A DNA stretch of 64,000 nucleotides from Nocardioides sediminis. GTDB lineage: Bacteria; Actinomycetota; Actinomycetes; Propionibacteriales; Nocardioidaceae. The translations under genes and the position numbers were made by a program. The first letter of the stretch is position 1, and every line of letters starts with the position of its first letter. Positions 8,521 to 16,926 of this stretch are shown here, one piece after another. The notes under the pieces are model-generated. The model searched no databases. It saw only the letters and a list, made by a program, of their open reading frames with translations, and was not told the origin of the DNA. The DNA lies in contig NZ_PZYZ01000005.1 in assembly GCF_003047295.1 (NCBI RefSeq), positions 62,001 to 126,000 of the forward strand, written 5' to 3'.

Positions 8521-9555
8521 TCAAGCCAGGAGCTTGCGGAAGGCAGGCAGGCCCATCAGGAGCCTGACGACACCGTCTTCGTCCAGTCGCTCGGTGTTGT
8601 GGGAGTGATAGTCGTCCATCTCCGACTCTCGCTTGTCGCCCTCGTCGAAGTACTCGCCGTAGTTGAGGTTGCGGGCGTCGACCGACACGCGGAAGTAGTC
8701 CCCTTGATCCTCAGCACGTGCAAGTTCCTCACGCGTCGCCAACGTCTCGTAGAGCTTCTCGCCATGTCGGGTGCCGATCACCTTGATGTCGGGCTCGACT
8801 CCCAGTGCCTGTCCGACTGCCCTGGCCAACACATCGATCGTGGCAGCGGGTGCCTTACGGATGAAGAGGTCCCCGGGCCGCGCCATGCCAAAAGCGTGCT
8901 CGACGAGCAGGACCGCGTCGTCAAGAGACATCAGGAAGCGGGTCATGTGCGGATCGGTGACGGTGAGCGGACGCTCCGCGCGGATCTGCTCTGCGAACAG
9001 CGGAATGACCGAACCACGCGACATCATCACGTTGCCGTAGCGCACCGTGGAGACCACAGTATTCGCCGTCGGATTGTTGCGGGCGAAGGCCTGCGCGACC
9101 TTCTCCATCATCGCCTTCGACATCCCCATCGCGTTGACCGGGTACGCCGCCTTGTCGGTACCGAGGCACACCACCGACTTCACGTCGTTGGCATTGCTTG
9201 CCTCGATGACGTTCGCGCTTCCGATGATGTTGGTCCGGACTGCCTCCATCGGGAAGAACTCGCAGCTCGGGACCTGCTTGAGCGCTGCCGCATGGAAGAC
9301 ATAGTCAACGCCCCGGGTGGCTCGGTCCACGCTGTCGAAGTCCCGTACGTCACCGATGTAGAAGCGCACGCGGTCGTCGTCGAGGGAGCGACGCATGTTG
9401 TCCTGCTTGAGCTCATCCCGGCTCAGGACTCGCACCTCTTCGATGCCTGCATCCAACAAACGACGGACCATGGTGGACCCAAACGAGCCCGTCCCTCCCG
9501 TCACCAGGACGGTGGACTGAGGATCGACATTCGTCGACACGTAGACGTGCTCCAT
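8521..9555 (-). CDS. capE: CapE-type UDP-GlcNAc 4,6-dehydratase/5-epimerase
   Basis: A 344-residue SDR of the CapE/FnlA/WbjB group (usual length about 340). It shows VTGGTGSFGSTMV (residues 18-30), FHAAALKQVPSCE, and NAMGMSK where Met143 replaces the usual catalytic Tyr before Lys147, as is characteristic for inverting dehydratases of this group. The C-terminal IGTRHGEKLYE near residue 260 is also typical. It converts UDP-GlcNAc to the 4-keto-6-deoxy-L-arabino sugar that CapF and CapG turn into UDP-L-FucNAc. The ATG at 9555 lacks a ribosome site; the GTG at 9540 has GGAG eight bases upstream and may be the true start. Confidence 0.88.
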   Translation of the reverse strand: MEHVYVSTNVDPQSTVLVTGGTGSFGSTMVRRLLDAGIEEVRVLSRDELKQDNMRRSLDDDRVRFYIGDVRDFDSVDRATRGVDYVFHAAALKQVPSCEFFPMEAVRTNIIGSANVIEASNANDVKSVVCLGTDKAAYPVNAMGMSKAMMEKVAQAFARNNPTANTVVSTVRYGNVMMSRGSVIPLFAEQIRAERPLTVTDPHMTRFLMSLDDAVLLVEHAFGMARPGDLFIRKAPAATIDVLARAVGQALGVEPDIKVIGTRHGEKLYETLATREELARAEDQGDYFRVSVDARNLNYGEYFDEGDKRESEMDDYHSHNTERLDEDGVVRLLMGLPAFRKLLA

Positions 9556-9584
9556 TCAAGTGGTGGGTGGGGTTGATGCGGGAT

Positions 9585-9608
9585 CGATGCTCGCACGCGC
9601 GAGCATCG
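9585..9608. terminator. Perfect 10-bp stem-loop between operon genes
   Basis: The arms CGATGCTCGC (9585-9594) and GCGAGCATCG (9599-9608) form a perfect 10-base-pair stem with a four-base loop. It lies in the 59-base gap between the membrane dehydratase gene and capE, the only wide gap of the operon. There is no T-tract on either side, so partial termination or mRNA stabilisation, lowering expression of the distal genes, is as likely as full termination. Confidence 0.55.
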
Positions 9609-9614
9609 GAGGAA

Positions 9615-11453
9615 TTAGTGGCTGCTCAGGGCCGCGACGGGATCTGGCAGGCGCACCCAGTCCTCGAAGGCTTGTCGCATGCCGAGGTGGGTTCCATCAA
9701 GGTCGTAGGACCTCACGACTTCGGACGACAGCGGCGACACGTGAGCGTGGGAGATGAGGGGGTGCCTGGAGCGCTCGTCGCTCTCCGCGCCACCGAAGAG
9801 CTTCTCGTGGAGCTTCTCGCCTTCACGCAGTCCGGTGTAGACGATCTCGATGTCCTTGCCGGACATCTCGATCAACTGCTTCGCGACGTCGACGATCTTC
9901 ACCGGGGTGCCCATGTCCAGGATCATCACCTCGCCGTCCTGTCCGATGGCGCCGGCCTGGATGACGAGCTGCACTGCTTCCTCGACGGTCATGAAGTAGC
10001 GGGTGATGTCAGGGTGCACGACCGTGACGGGCCCGCCCGCCGCGATCTGGGCGGTGAAGGTGTGGAGCACCGACCCGCGGGAACCGAGGACGTTTCCGAA
10101 GCGCACGCTGATGTAGGAGCCCTCGGCCTGGCGCGCCGTGGCCGCGGTGAGCCGTTCGGCGATGCGCTTGGAGTAACCGAGCACGCTCTTGGGGTCGGCG
10201 GCCTTGTCGGTCGAGATGTTGACGAAGGTCTCGACCCCGACCTCGGCGGCGACGCGCAGGACGTTGGCGGTCCCGAGCACGTTGGTCTTCATCGCCTCGT
10301 GGGGGTACTGCTCGAGCATGGGCAGGTGCTTGAGCGCTGCCGCGTGGAAGACGACCTCGGGACGCCGGTCCTGGAAGATCTGGCGGAGTGCGGCCTCGTC
10401 GCGGATGTCGTTGAGGACGACGTCCCCGCTGTCGAGCAGGGCGCGTCCGTGGATGGAGAGCTGCACCGAGTGCAGGGCCGACTCGTCGCGGTCGAGCATG
10501 ATGAGCTCTTCGGGGCCGAACTTGACGAGCTGACGGCACAGCTCGGAGCCGATGGACCCACCGGCGCCCGTGACCAGCACCCGCTTGCCGTTGACGTAGC
10601 CGGAGATCGCCGTCAGGTCGGTCTCGATCGCGGCCCTGCCCAGGATGTCGCGCATGTTGACGTCGCGCACGTCGCGGACGTCCACCGTCGACTTGTTGGA
10701 GAAGGTCTCCGAGTAGGACGGAAGAACCTTCACTGCCACGCCGAGCTCTCGCGCGGTGTCGGCGATCGGCTTGATGAGCTCCTTGGACGCACTCGGAATA
10801 GCCACCACGACCGCCGTGGCGCCCGCCTGTTTCACGACGCGCTCCAGGTCCGCCAGCGTGCCCAGAACCGGGATGCCGAAGTGGCGCCGCTGACGCTTCC
10901 AGCGGTCGTCGTCGAGGAACCCGACCGGGACGAAGCCGGCCTCGGGGTGGCGGAGCATCGAGTTGACCAACCGGCTTCCCGTCGCGCCTGCGCCGACCAC
11001 GATGGTGCGCGTGCCCTGGTCCGGGCGGGTCACGAAGACGTGGTCGCTTCGGTAGCGCCACACGGCACGTCCGGTGACCATGAAGAACATGCCGAGGAAC
11101 GTCGCGGAAAGGGGCACGCTGCGAGCGATCCACAGCGGATCTGAGAGGGCCACTGCGAGCATCACGACCAGGCCTGCCGAGGCGGTGGCCAGGCTGAGCG
11201 CGATGGTCTCCTCGATCGTCGCCACGCCGACCCGGCCGAGGTAGACGCGCCACACCAACCCGCTGAGCCACTGGAGCCCGACTGCGCACGCGATGATGGC
11301 GGCGACGTGGTCGACGGCGGCGTTCTGACCGCTGCCGTCGTACCTGAAGGCAATGGCGATGAGGTAGGCGAGGACAAGCACGACCGCGTCGTAGGTCATC
11401 AGAGCCGCAGTGCGGCGCGCACGCATGTGCCGCTGCAGGTGATCCCTGAGCAC
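9615..11453 (-). CDS. Membrane-bound NDP-sugar 4,6-dehydratase (CapD/WbpM/PglF type)
   Basis: A 612-residue two-domain protein. Residues 15-130 hold four membrane helices (VVLVLAYLIAIAF is the first). A CoA-binding/Rossmann-like domain follows (IVVGAGATGSRL, residue 151) and then the catalytic SDR with VTGAGGSIGS near 295, FHAAALKHLP and the catalytic-site segment SVLGYSKRIAE near 425, where Leu stands at the position that is Met in WbpM. The family dehydrates UDP-GlcNAc with retention and supplies 4-keto-6-deoxy sugars such as those leading to QuiNAc or bacillosamine. It starts at GTG 11453 behind GGGGGGAAACTC and is probably the first gene of the operon. Confidence 0.9.
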   Translation of the reverse strand: MLRDHLQRHMRARRTAALMTYDAVVLVLAYLIAIAFRYDGSGQNAAVDHVAAIIACAVGLQWLSGLVWRVYLGRVGVATIEETIALSLATASAGLVVMLAVALSDPLWIARSVPLSATFLGMFFMVTGRAVWRYRSDHVFVTRPDQGTRTIVVGAGATGSRLVNSMLRHPEAGFVPVGFLDDDRWKRQRRHFGIPVLGTLADLERVVKQAGATAVVVAIPSASKELIKPIADTARELGVAVKVLPSYSETFSNKSTVDVRDVRDVNMRDILGRAAIETDLTAISGYVNGKRVLVTGAGGSIGSELCRQLVKFGPEELIMLDRDESALHSVQLSIHGRALLDSGDVVLNDIRDEAALRQIFQDRRPEVVFHAAALKHLPMLEQYPHEAMKTNVLGTANVLRVAAEVGVETFVNISTDKAADPKSVLGYSKRIAERLTAATARQAEGSYISVRFGNVLGSRGSVLHTFTAQIAAGGPVTVVHPDITRYFMTVEEAVQLVIQAGAIGQDGEVMILDMGTPVKIVDVAKQLIEMSGKDIEIVYTGLREGEKLHEKLFGGAESDERSRHPLISHAHVSPLSSEVVRSYDLDGTHLGMRQAFEDWVRLPDPVAALSSH

Positions 11454-11475
11454 GAGTTTCCCCCCGATTGATTAC

Positions 11476-11487
11476 TGGACTAGTCCA
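11476..11487. promoter_or_regulatory. Perfect 12-bp palindrome upstream of the polysaccharide operon
   Basis: TGGACTAGTCCA is a perfect dyad 23 bases upstream of the GTG of the first gene of the minus-strand operon, in a noticeably AT-richer intergenic stretch (11454-11548). It sits where a -10 region or operator would be expected. No regulator in the window can be assigned to it. Confidence 0.4.
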
Positions 11488-11548
11488 AGGATCGGCGTCA
11501 GGGAGGACTTGTCGCAAAAGAACGCCCTCATTTGAGACGTATCTTTAC

Positions 11549-12022
11549 TCACACGTGGACTTTCCCACCCCAATGGGTGCGGGCGGTCCATGCTCGTTGG
11601 ATCATCACCGCGCCTACTGCTCCGATGAGGCTCCCGGCCGTGTTGGCGACGATGTCGACGTACTGGGCGGAGCGCAGAGGGAGCCACAGTGCCTGGACGA
11701 CCTCCACGGCCACGGAGCCGACGAATCCGTAGACGACCCAGTTGGCCCACGGGTGCCTCGGGAAGGTCAGGGCCGCCAGCAGCGGAAGCGGCGCAAACAT
11801 CGCGGCGTTGAGGACGAACTCCGCACGCGATCCGGTCGTCAGCGCGCCAGGAGCCCCAGCTAGGTCGAGGACGTGCGCGAACCGACCAACCACCGAGATC
11901 GCAAGCGACGCATCCGTCTGCCCAAGCACGAAAGCCAGTAACCCGACGTAGGCGACGAGCGCTCCAGCTGCGGCTCGTCGGAATCGGTCAGGCACGACGA
12001 CATGCTCCCATCCGCGTTGCAT
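11549..12022 (-). CDS. VanZ-like membrane protein
   Basis: The ATG at 12022 gives 157 residues; the much longer frame upstream runs antisense through the next gene and is rejected. Four hydrophobic segments are visible (AAAGALVAYVGLLAFVLG, the FVLNAAMFAPLPLLAAL region, WVVYGFVGSVAVEVVQALW, IVANTAGSLIGAVGAVM). The motif FVLNAAMFAPL with a later VEVVQ and DIVANTAGSLIG is the VanZ-family signature. VanZ proteins are linked to teicoplanin resistance, but in polysaccharide loci their role is unknown. It is transcribed divergently from the P-loop kinase gene, 51 bases between the starts. Confidence 0.75.
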   Translation of the reverse strand: MQRGWEHVVVPDRFRRAAAGALVAYVGLLAFVLGQTDASLAISVVGRFAHVLDLAGAPGALTTGSRAEFVLNAAMFAPLPLLAALTFPRHPWANWVVYGFVGSVAVEVVQALWLPLRSAQYVDIVANTAGSLIGAVGAVMIQRAWTARTHWGGKVHV

Positions 12023-12073
12023 CGTGTCGGGCAATCTGCGCACCACAGGCCTGCGTTCGCCTATCCTCGCGGG

Positions 12074-12853
12074 GTGTCCGAGCCGGAGGTGACGCGTATC
12101 TGCGTCGAAGCGCTCGGTGTCGTGATCCCCCTCGACGTGCGGGGTCCCGACCTTGCCTCCGCCGTCGGGCAAGCATGGCAGGACTGCCGCACCACGTCGC
12201 CACCGGACCAGACGGCCATCAGCGTCGCCGTGGATGGGCCGGCCGACGCCGACGTGTCGGGCCTCGACATCGCGGAGGTGCTCCACCGGCTCTCCCCCGC
12301 CGTGACACATGCGGCTATCGCCGCGCGTGCGGGCGAGCTCGTCATGCTGCACGCGGCCGGTCTGGCGGACCCTGACACTGGCGCCACCGCCATCCTGGTC
12401 GCGCCGTCCGGCACGGGAAAGACAACCGCAGCCAGGACGCTTGGGACCCACTTCGCCTACCTGACCGACGAGACTGCGGGAATCGATCGCGACGGCACGA
12501 TGATTCCGTACGCGAAGCCCCTGTCGATCATCCGGACCGGACACGTGAAGGACCAGGTCGCACCCTCGGAACTCGGGTTGCGGACGGTCGAGCGCCCCTG
12601 CCATGTCGCTGGACTGTTCATCGTCTCCCGCGACGCGCAGCACGGCGCCGAGCCTGCCGTCGCCCCTCTCGAGACGATCGATGCGCTCGCGGCAATGGCT
12701 CCCGAGGCATCCTTTCTCGGGCAGCTAGACCACCCGCTGCATCGACTGGCTGACGTCGTCCACCGCGTGGGGGGAGCGCACCGCGTCACCTACTCGGAGG
12801 CCCACACGCTCGAGCCGATGGTCCGAAGCCTCCTCGAGAAGGCTGCGAGATGA
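12074..12853 (+). CDS. HPr-kinase-like P-loop protein
   Basis: A 259-residue protein from a GTG at 12074. That start lies six bases after TATCCT, a leaderless arrangement; the ATG at 12002 is less likely. The central Walker A is APSGTGKTTAA near residue 118, followed by FAYLTDETAGID, which resembles the metal-binding segment of HPr kinase/PEP carboxykinase-like proteins. In the HPr-rel-A systems known from exopolysaccharide loci, such kinases occur with a PqqD-like protein and a nucleotidyltransferase; here both latter domains are fused in the next gene, whose ATG overlaps this stop (ATGA). The phosphorylated substrate is unknown. Confidence 0.72.
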   Translation: MSEPEVTRICVEALGVVIPLDVRGPDLASAVGQAWQDCRTTSPPDQTAISVAVDGPADADVSGLDIAEVLHRLSPAVTHAAIAARAGELVMLHAAGLADPDTGATAILVAPSGTGKTTAARTLGTHFAYLTDETAGIDRDGTMIPYAKPLSIIRTGHVKDQVAPSELGLRTVERPCHVAGLFIVSRDAQHGAEPAVAPLETIDALAAMAPEASFLGQLDHPLHRLADVVHRVGGAHRVTYSEAHTLEPMVRSLLEKAAR

Positions 12854-14295
12854 GGATCAGTCACGGGGACCTGCGCGACGTCTACGTCGAGGACGGCCGG
12901 GCAGCGGTCTTCGTCCATGACCAGGTGGTCGTGCTGTCGGAGATCGCGACGCGCATCCTGACGAGCGTACCGACCGGTGGCAGCACAGACCTCGACGCGA
13001 TCACCCGCCATGTGGTCGCGGACTTCGGCTCGCCAGAGCCGCCACTCGACGCCCGCGACCTGACGATGCAGCATGTGCTCGACCTGGTGGCGCACGGGGT
13101 GCTGGCTGACGACTCGCCGGTCGAGTCCGAGCCATTCACCGACGCCAGCGTCAGCGCGCTGCGTGACGCTCTGCATCACGTGATCTCCGGCAATCGCTCC
13201 GTGTGGCGCCTACCTCCTGAGGTGTCTGGTCAGCAGTTCGTCGCGGCCGCCGATCGACACCGAGTGTCTCCGACGGTGGCTGCTGCGCTCCCGGTCCTGG
13301 ACCTGCCGGCGGCCTCCGCCGCGAGGCTCACCGCGAAGGCGCTCCAGGAGACGGCCACCGTCGAGAAGCTCGCGGTCGAGCTGGCGGAGATCGTCACCGC
13401 GTTGGAGCAGTCAGGTGTGCGCGTGCTCGTCTTCAAGGGCCTGGCACTGGCCGTGCAGGCGCACCACGACGTCGCCGCGCGGGGGACGGGAGACCACGAC
13501 CTGTTGGTCCCGCCCGACGATCTGGAACGTGCCTGCGCCGTGCTCGCCGCCCAAGGCTGGGTCGCGGCGGGAGGGTTCTCCCGTCCCGGGGACTCGTGGG
13601 CCTGGAGGAGGCTCGTACGCGACTACTACGAGCTCCCGCTCGTCGGCGGCATCGGAAGCATCGACCTCCACTGGCACCTCGGCCCCGTACGCCACGCGTT
13701 TCCAGACTTCGACGTCCTGTGGTCGCGACGAGCGACCGTGTCCGTCGGTTGGCACGACGTGTCAACGCTCGCGCCGTACGACGCCCTGGCGCACTCCGCC
13801 ACGCACACCGCCAAGGACCACTGGCGATGGCTCCGGGGTCTGCTCGACGTCCGCCTGCTCATGGACGATCCCTTGGTCTGGCGGTCCGCGGACCGCCCGC
13901 TCCGCCAGGACCAGCTCCTCAGCGTGGGCCTTGCCGAGCGGATCTTCGGCTCACCCGCCGGCGCCCCGCCCATAATCCATGAGGCCGCGCATATTGCCGG
14001 CGAGGTGTGGAACCACGCCGTCGAACGGCAGCACGGTCCTTCTCACGTGAACGTCGCCACCCGGGTTCCAGGCGCAGGACTCTACGGCGCCCTTGTGGCC
14101 CTGAGGCGGGCCGGCGCGGAGGCCGACGATCTGCTCCGCCAGCTGTCTCTCTCACTCCTCCCGCTCGACGCTGCAGCAGGACTCGACACGCCGTCCGCCT
14201 GGCAAGCCGTGCCACGGGTCCTGGCCCACAGGAGCGCGGAGATCATGCGATTGTCCAGTAGCGCTGCACGACGTTCGCTACAACGAGGCGGCTGA
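12850..14295 (+). CDS. PqqD-like / nucleotidyltransferase fusion
   Basis: A 481-residue protein. Residues 1-90 have the PqqD-like winged-helix pattern (VYVEDGRAAVFVHDQVVVLSE, then LDLVAHGVL). Residues 175-360 match the NTP_transf_5-type nucleotidyltransferases: LVFKGLALAVQAH, then GDHDLLVPPDDLERA (the DxD metal site) and GSIDLHWHLG. The C-terminal 120 residues are helical and unassigned. PqqD domains normally bind precursor peptides, and the fusion to a nucleotidyltransferase beside an HPr-kinase-like partner is unusual. The product could modify a small protein or a glycan; the two Tat-exported proteins next door are possible clients. This is inference. Confidence 0.7.
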   Translation: MRISHGDLRDVYVEDGRAAVFVHDQVVVLSEIATRILTSVPTGGSTDLDAITRHVVADFGSPEPPLDARDLTMQHVLDLVAHGVLADDSPVESEPFTDASVSALRDALHHVISGNRSVWRLPPEVSGQQFVAAADRHRVSPTVAAALPVLDLPAASAARLTAKALQETATVEKLAVELAEIVTALEQSGVRVLVFKGLALAVQAHHDVAARGTGDHDLLVPPDDLERACAVLAAQGWVAAGGFSRPGDSWAWRRLVRDYYELPLVGGIGSIDLHWHLGPVRHAFPDFDVLWSRRATVSVGWHDVSTLAPYDALAHSATHTAKDHWRWLRGLLDVRLLMDDPLVWRSADRPLRQDQLLSVGLAERIFGSPAGAPPIIHEAAHIAGEVWNHAVERQHGPSHVNVATRVPGAGLYGALVALRRAGAEADDLLRQLSLSLLPLDAAAGLDTPSAWQAVPRVLAHRSAEIMRLSSSAARRSLQRGG

Positions 14296-14338
14296 ACAAG
14301 GCGACCCAGTCGCGACGGAAAGGTGACGTCCGCGGGCG

Positions 14339-14677
14339 TCAGGCCTTGGTGAAGACGACTGCCTGTTGAATCGTGGCGGCAGTCATCTTGACGGTGACGA
14401 CCTGACTGGCGTCAGTGTTGCCGACTCCCGACAGCTGGGCATGCCACTGACCGCCGGTCAGAACGGCGACCGCTGAGCCGATCTGTACCGACCTGATCGT
14501 CCCGCTGCACGTGATCTTGGCGTAGTAGTTCGACCCGTTGCGCGTGCCGGTGATGGTGTCGCACGTGGACGCTGCGTAGGCCGGTGCGGCCACCGCGATG
14601 GAGACCGCCGGCGCGGTCCACGCTGCGGCGCGCAGGACGGTACGGCGGGTGGGGGCAACGCGGGACTGCGAGCTCAC
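14339..14677 (-). CDS. Small Tat-exported protein 1
   Basis: The GTG at 14677, preceded by GAAGGA six bases away, gives 112 residues. A twin-arginine signal (PTRRTVLRA, hydrophobic core, APAYA cleavage site near residue 37) is followed by a mature part of about 75 residues beginning STCDTITG. The mature protein has two cysteines (CDTI and KITCSG) that could form a disulfide and a predicted beta-rich pattern (VQIGSAVAVLTGGQWHAQL). No family is recognised. Leader and upstream region closely match those of the next protein (14887-15255), so the two are paralogues at least in export and control. Confidence 0.7.
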   Translation of the reverse strand: MSSQSRVAPTRRTVLRAAAWTAPAVSIAVAAPAYAASTCDTITGTRNGSNYYAKITCSGTIRSVQIGSAVAVLTGGQWHAQLSGVGNTDASQVVTVKMTAATIQQAVVFTKA

Positions 14678-14716
14678 GGCGATTCCTTCGAGGCGGTGGG
14701 TGGGACCCGAGGCCAC

Positions 14717-14798
14717 GAAGTAGACCGCCGCGAGAGGGTGTGAAAAGCCCGTGTGGAGCGCCCGTGCACGCCCCGCAACTGACCTGTTCACGCCGCGT
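14717..14798 (-). promoter_or_regulatory. Promoter-region copy B of the Tat-protein pair
   Basis: Read on the minus strand, this stretch aligns with 15301-15381 almost end to end: ACGC-GCGTG-ACAGGTC, then CGTGCACGG, then TCCAC, then GCGGTCTACT, with the same spacing. It ends 40 bases before the start codon of the first Tat-exported protein. The blocks ACGCNGCGT and GTGCAC are themselves palindromic and could be operator sites. Confidence 0.5.
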
Positions 14799-14886
14799 GA
14801 ATGAGCGGTCTGGCCCACCACGCCAAGCCGTTACCGTGCAGTAGTTGAACTGACCCGCAGCCTCGCCTGCGAGGCACAGCCCGTTC

Positions 14887-15255
14887 CTATTTGCAGGGAA
14901 GGAACTTGACGGAGCCGGTCCAGGTCTGGCCGTCGACAAAGGTGATGGTGACCGGCAGGAAGGCCTCGGAGTCCGGCTGGCCGTACACGACCCATTGATC
15001 GCCGACGAGCTTGGCCGTGGACCCGCCGATGGTCACGGCGAGGACCTCGACGTTCGGGCCGCAACCGGGTGACAGGAAGTAGTCCTTCGTGTCCGCCCCT
15101 TGGCCCGGCGCCTTGCACCCGGTGGGCTTGCACTCGATCACGTTGGAGGCGGCCGCGAAGGCCGGCGCGGCCACGGCGATGGAGACCGCCGGCGCGGTCC
15201 AGGCCGCGGCGCGCAGGACGGTACGTCGTGTTGGAGCTGCAGGATGATGAGTCAC
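14887..15255 (-). CDS. Small Tat-exported protein 2
   Basis: From the GTG at 15255 the protein has 122 residues. The Tat leader (PTRRTVLRA ... APAFA) matches that of the neighbouring small protein at all but one position over 24 residues. The mature part of about 85 residues begins ASNVIECKPTGCK and holds four cysteines (ECKPTGC, SPGCG and the C-terminal LPCK), so two disulfides are possible after export. VEVLAVTIGG and AFLPVTITFVDGQ suggest a small beta-sandwich. No family is recognised. The next plus-strand gene, the BY-kinase, is divergent, 242 bases away. Confidence 0.7.
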   Translation of the reverse strand: MTHHPAAPTRRTVLRAAAWTAPAVSIAVAAPAFAAASNVIECKPTGCKAPGQGADTKDYFLSPGCGPNVEVLAVTIGGSTAKLVGDQWVVYGQPDSEAFLPVTITFVDGQTWTGSVKFLPCK

Positions 15256-15300
15256 AGCCAAGTCCCCCCGGACCAGTCGATGATCGGATCCCGAGGGCAC

Positions 15301-15381
15301 CGAGTAGACCGCCGATGAGGGCCTCGAAACCGCCGGTGGACGATCCGTGCACGTCGTGAAGCCGACCTGTGCACGCTGCGT
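15301..15381 (-). promoter_or_regulatory. Promoter-region copy A of the Tat-protein pair
   Basis: Minus-strand blocks ACGCAGCGTGCACAGGTC, CGTGCACGG, TCCAC and GCGGTCTACT occur here in the same order and near-identical spacing as at 14717-14798. The copy ends about 46 bases upstream of the GTG of the second Tat-exported protein. Shared control of the two genes is the simplest reading. Confidence 0.5.
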
Positions 15382-15497
15382 CACCGTCTGGTCTGGTCAT
15401 CTCCAGGTCTTCCACAAGCGCCACGAGCGGGGGCGACCCGTGCCTAGACTTCGCGGCGGGCAAAGACCCCTCGCCGACGATCAACAGGGACGACTCG

Positions 15498-16922
15498 ATG
15501 GAACTGGCCGACTACCTGCGCATCCTGCGCAACCACTGGATCGCCGTGACGGCGATGGTGATCGTCGCCGCCGCGGCCGCGTTCGGGTGGAGCAGTGTCC
15601 AGCCCAAGGTCTATGCCGCCAGCTCGTCCGGGTTCGTCACCTCCGGCTCCGGCGGCGACGCCGGGCTCGACAACCTCAACGACGTGCTGTCCAAGTCGCG
15701 CGCCGCGTCGTACGTCGTGCTCGCCAAGGACCGCGAGACCGCCTCGATCGTCATCGACGACCTCGACCTCGACACCACGCCCGAGAGCCTCGTCGGCAGC
15801 ATCGACGCCGCCCAGACGCCGGACACCGTGATCATCCAGATCACCGCCCGCTCCTCCACGCCCGAGGGCGCCCAGGAGCTCGCCGACGCGTGGGTCTCGG
15901 CCCTCGCCCAGCGCGTCAACGCCGTCGAGGGCGGTGACAAGGGTGGCCGCAAGGGCGACCAGGGCATGCGGATCGAGGTCTCCGAGTCCGCCCAGCTGCC
16001 CACCGCCCCGGTCTCGCCCCAGGTGCAGCGCAACGTCCTCCTCGGCGCCGTCCTCGGCGGTCTGCTCGGCCTGGGCTACGCCGTCGCGCGCTCACTGCTG
16101 GACCGGAGGCTGCGCTCCCCCGAGGACGTCGAGCGCGCCGCGCAGGTGGCGGTCGTCGGCACCGTGCCCGACCTCGGCAAGGGTGTCCCGGGCCTCTTCG
16201 TGTCGGACACCGGAGCCGGCGTCTCGGGCCAGGCCGCCGAGGCGGTGCGCCGCCTGCGAACCAACCTCTCCTACATGGACGTCGACAACCCGCCCCGCGC
16301 GATCGTCGTCACCAGCCCCAAGCAGGGCGACGGCAAGTCGACCCTGGCGGCCAACCTGGCCGGAGCGATCGCCATGTCGGGCCAGCCCGTCACGCTCGTG
16401 GACGCCGACCTCCGCCGCCCCAACGTCGCCGCCCTGCTGGGCGTGGACGACGCCGTCGGCCTCACCGACGTGCTCACCGGTCGCCTGCCGCTGTCCGAGT
16501 CGATCCAGACCCACCCGACCATCGAGGGGTTCTCCATCCTCACCGCCGGGTCCCGCCCGCCCAACCCCAGCGAGATCCTCGGCTCCCAGGCCATGCGCAC
16601 CGCCATCGCCGAGCTGACGACCCGCGGCCTGGTCGTCATCGACGCCCCGCCGTTGCTGCCGGTCACCGACGCTGCGGTCGTGGCGCACGGCGCCGACGGC
16701 GCCATCGTGACGGTCTCCGCCGGCAGCACCCTCGACACCGAGCTGGTCACCGCCATCGAGCACCTGCAGGCGGTCCACGCGCGCCCGCTCGGTGTGATCC
16801 TCAACCGGGTCTCCCGCCGGGCCGTCGGCGCCGGCAACTACGCCCACTACGGCTACGCCCCCGACGACTACGTCGAGACGGCAGGTCGCGACACCGCCAA
16901 GCAGGACGCCGGCCGACTCTGA
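15498..16922 (+). CDS. Wzz/BY-kinase chain-length regulator
   Basis: A 474-residue polysaccharide co-polymerase fused to a bacterial tyrosine kinase. The ATG at 15498 follows AGGGA by seven bases. A Wzz domain starts ELADYLRILRNHW with a membrane helix at 17-32; a second helix lies at 178-196 (VLLGAVLGGLLGLGYAV). The kinase part has Walker A SPKQGDGKST (273-282), Walker A' VTLVDADLRRP and Walker B LVVIDAPP. The C-terminal tail carries a tyrosine cluster (NYAHYGYAPDDY), the usual autophosphorylation site. It should set chain length and export of the polysaccharide made by the minus-strand operon. A TAGACT box at 15445-15450 could be its -10. Confidence 0.9.
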   Translation: MELADYLRILRNHWIAVTAMVIVAAAAAFGWSSVQPKVYAASSSGFVTSGSGGDAGLDNLNDVLSKSRAASYVVLAKDRETASIVIDDLDLDTTPESLVGSIDAAQTPDTVIIQITARSSTPEGAQELADAWVSALAQRVNAVEGGDKGGRKGDQGMRIEVSESAQLPTAPVSPQVQRNVLLGAVLGGLLGLGYAVARSLLDRRLRSPEDVERAAQVAVVGTVPDLGKGVPGLFVSDTGAGVSGQAAEAVRRLRTNLSYMDVDNPPRAIVVTSPKQGDGKSTLAANLAGAIAMSGQPVTLVDADLRRPNVAALLGVDDAVGLTDVLTGRLPLSESIQTHPTIEGFSILTAGSRPPNPSEILGSQAMRTAIAELTTRGLVVIDAPPLLPVTDAAVVAHGADGAIVTVSAGSTLDTELVTAIEHLQAVHARPLGVILNRVSRRAVGAGNYAHYGYAPDDYVETAGRDTAKQDAGRL

Positions 16923-16926
16923 CCCC

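Noticed and set aside
9585-9608. Hairpin as an integron or attachment site
   Set aside because: It lies inside a co-directional operon with no recombinase gene; a transcriptional hairpin is simpler.
12074-15255. Lasso-peptide or lanthipeptide cluster suggested by PqqD, kinase and small proteins
   Set aside because: No asparagine-synthetase-like cyclase, leader peptidase, LanC or radical SAM gene is present, and the small proteins carry Tat leaders rather than RiPP leaders.
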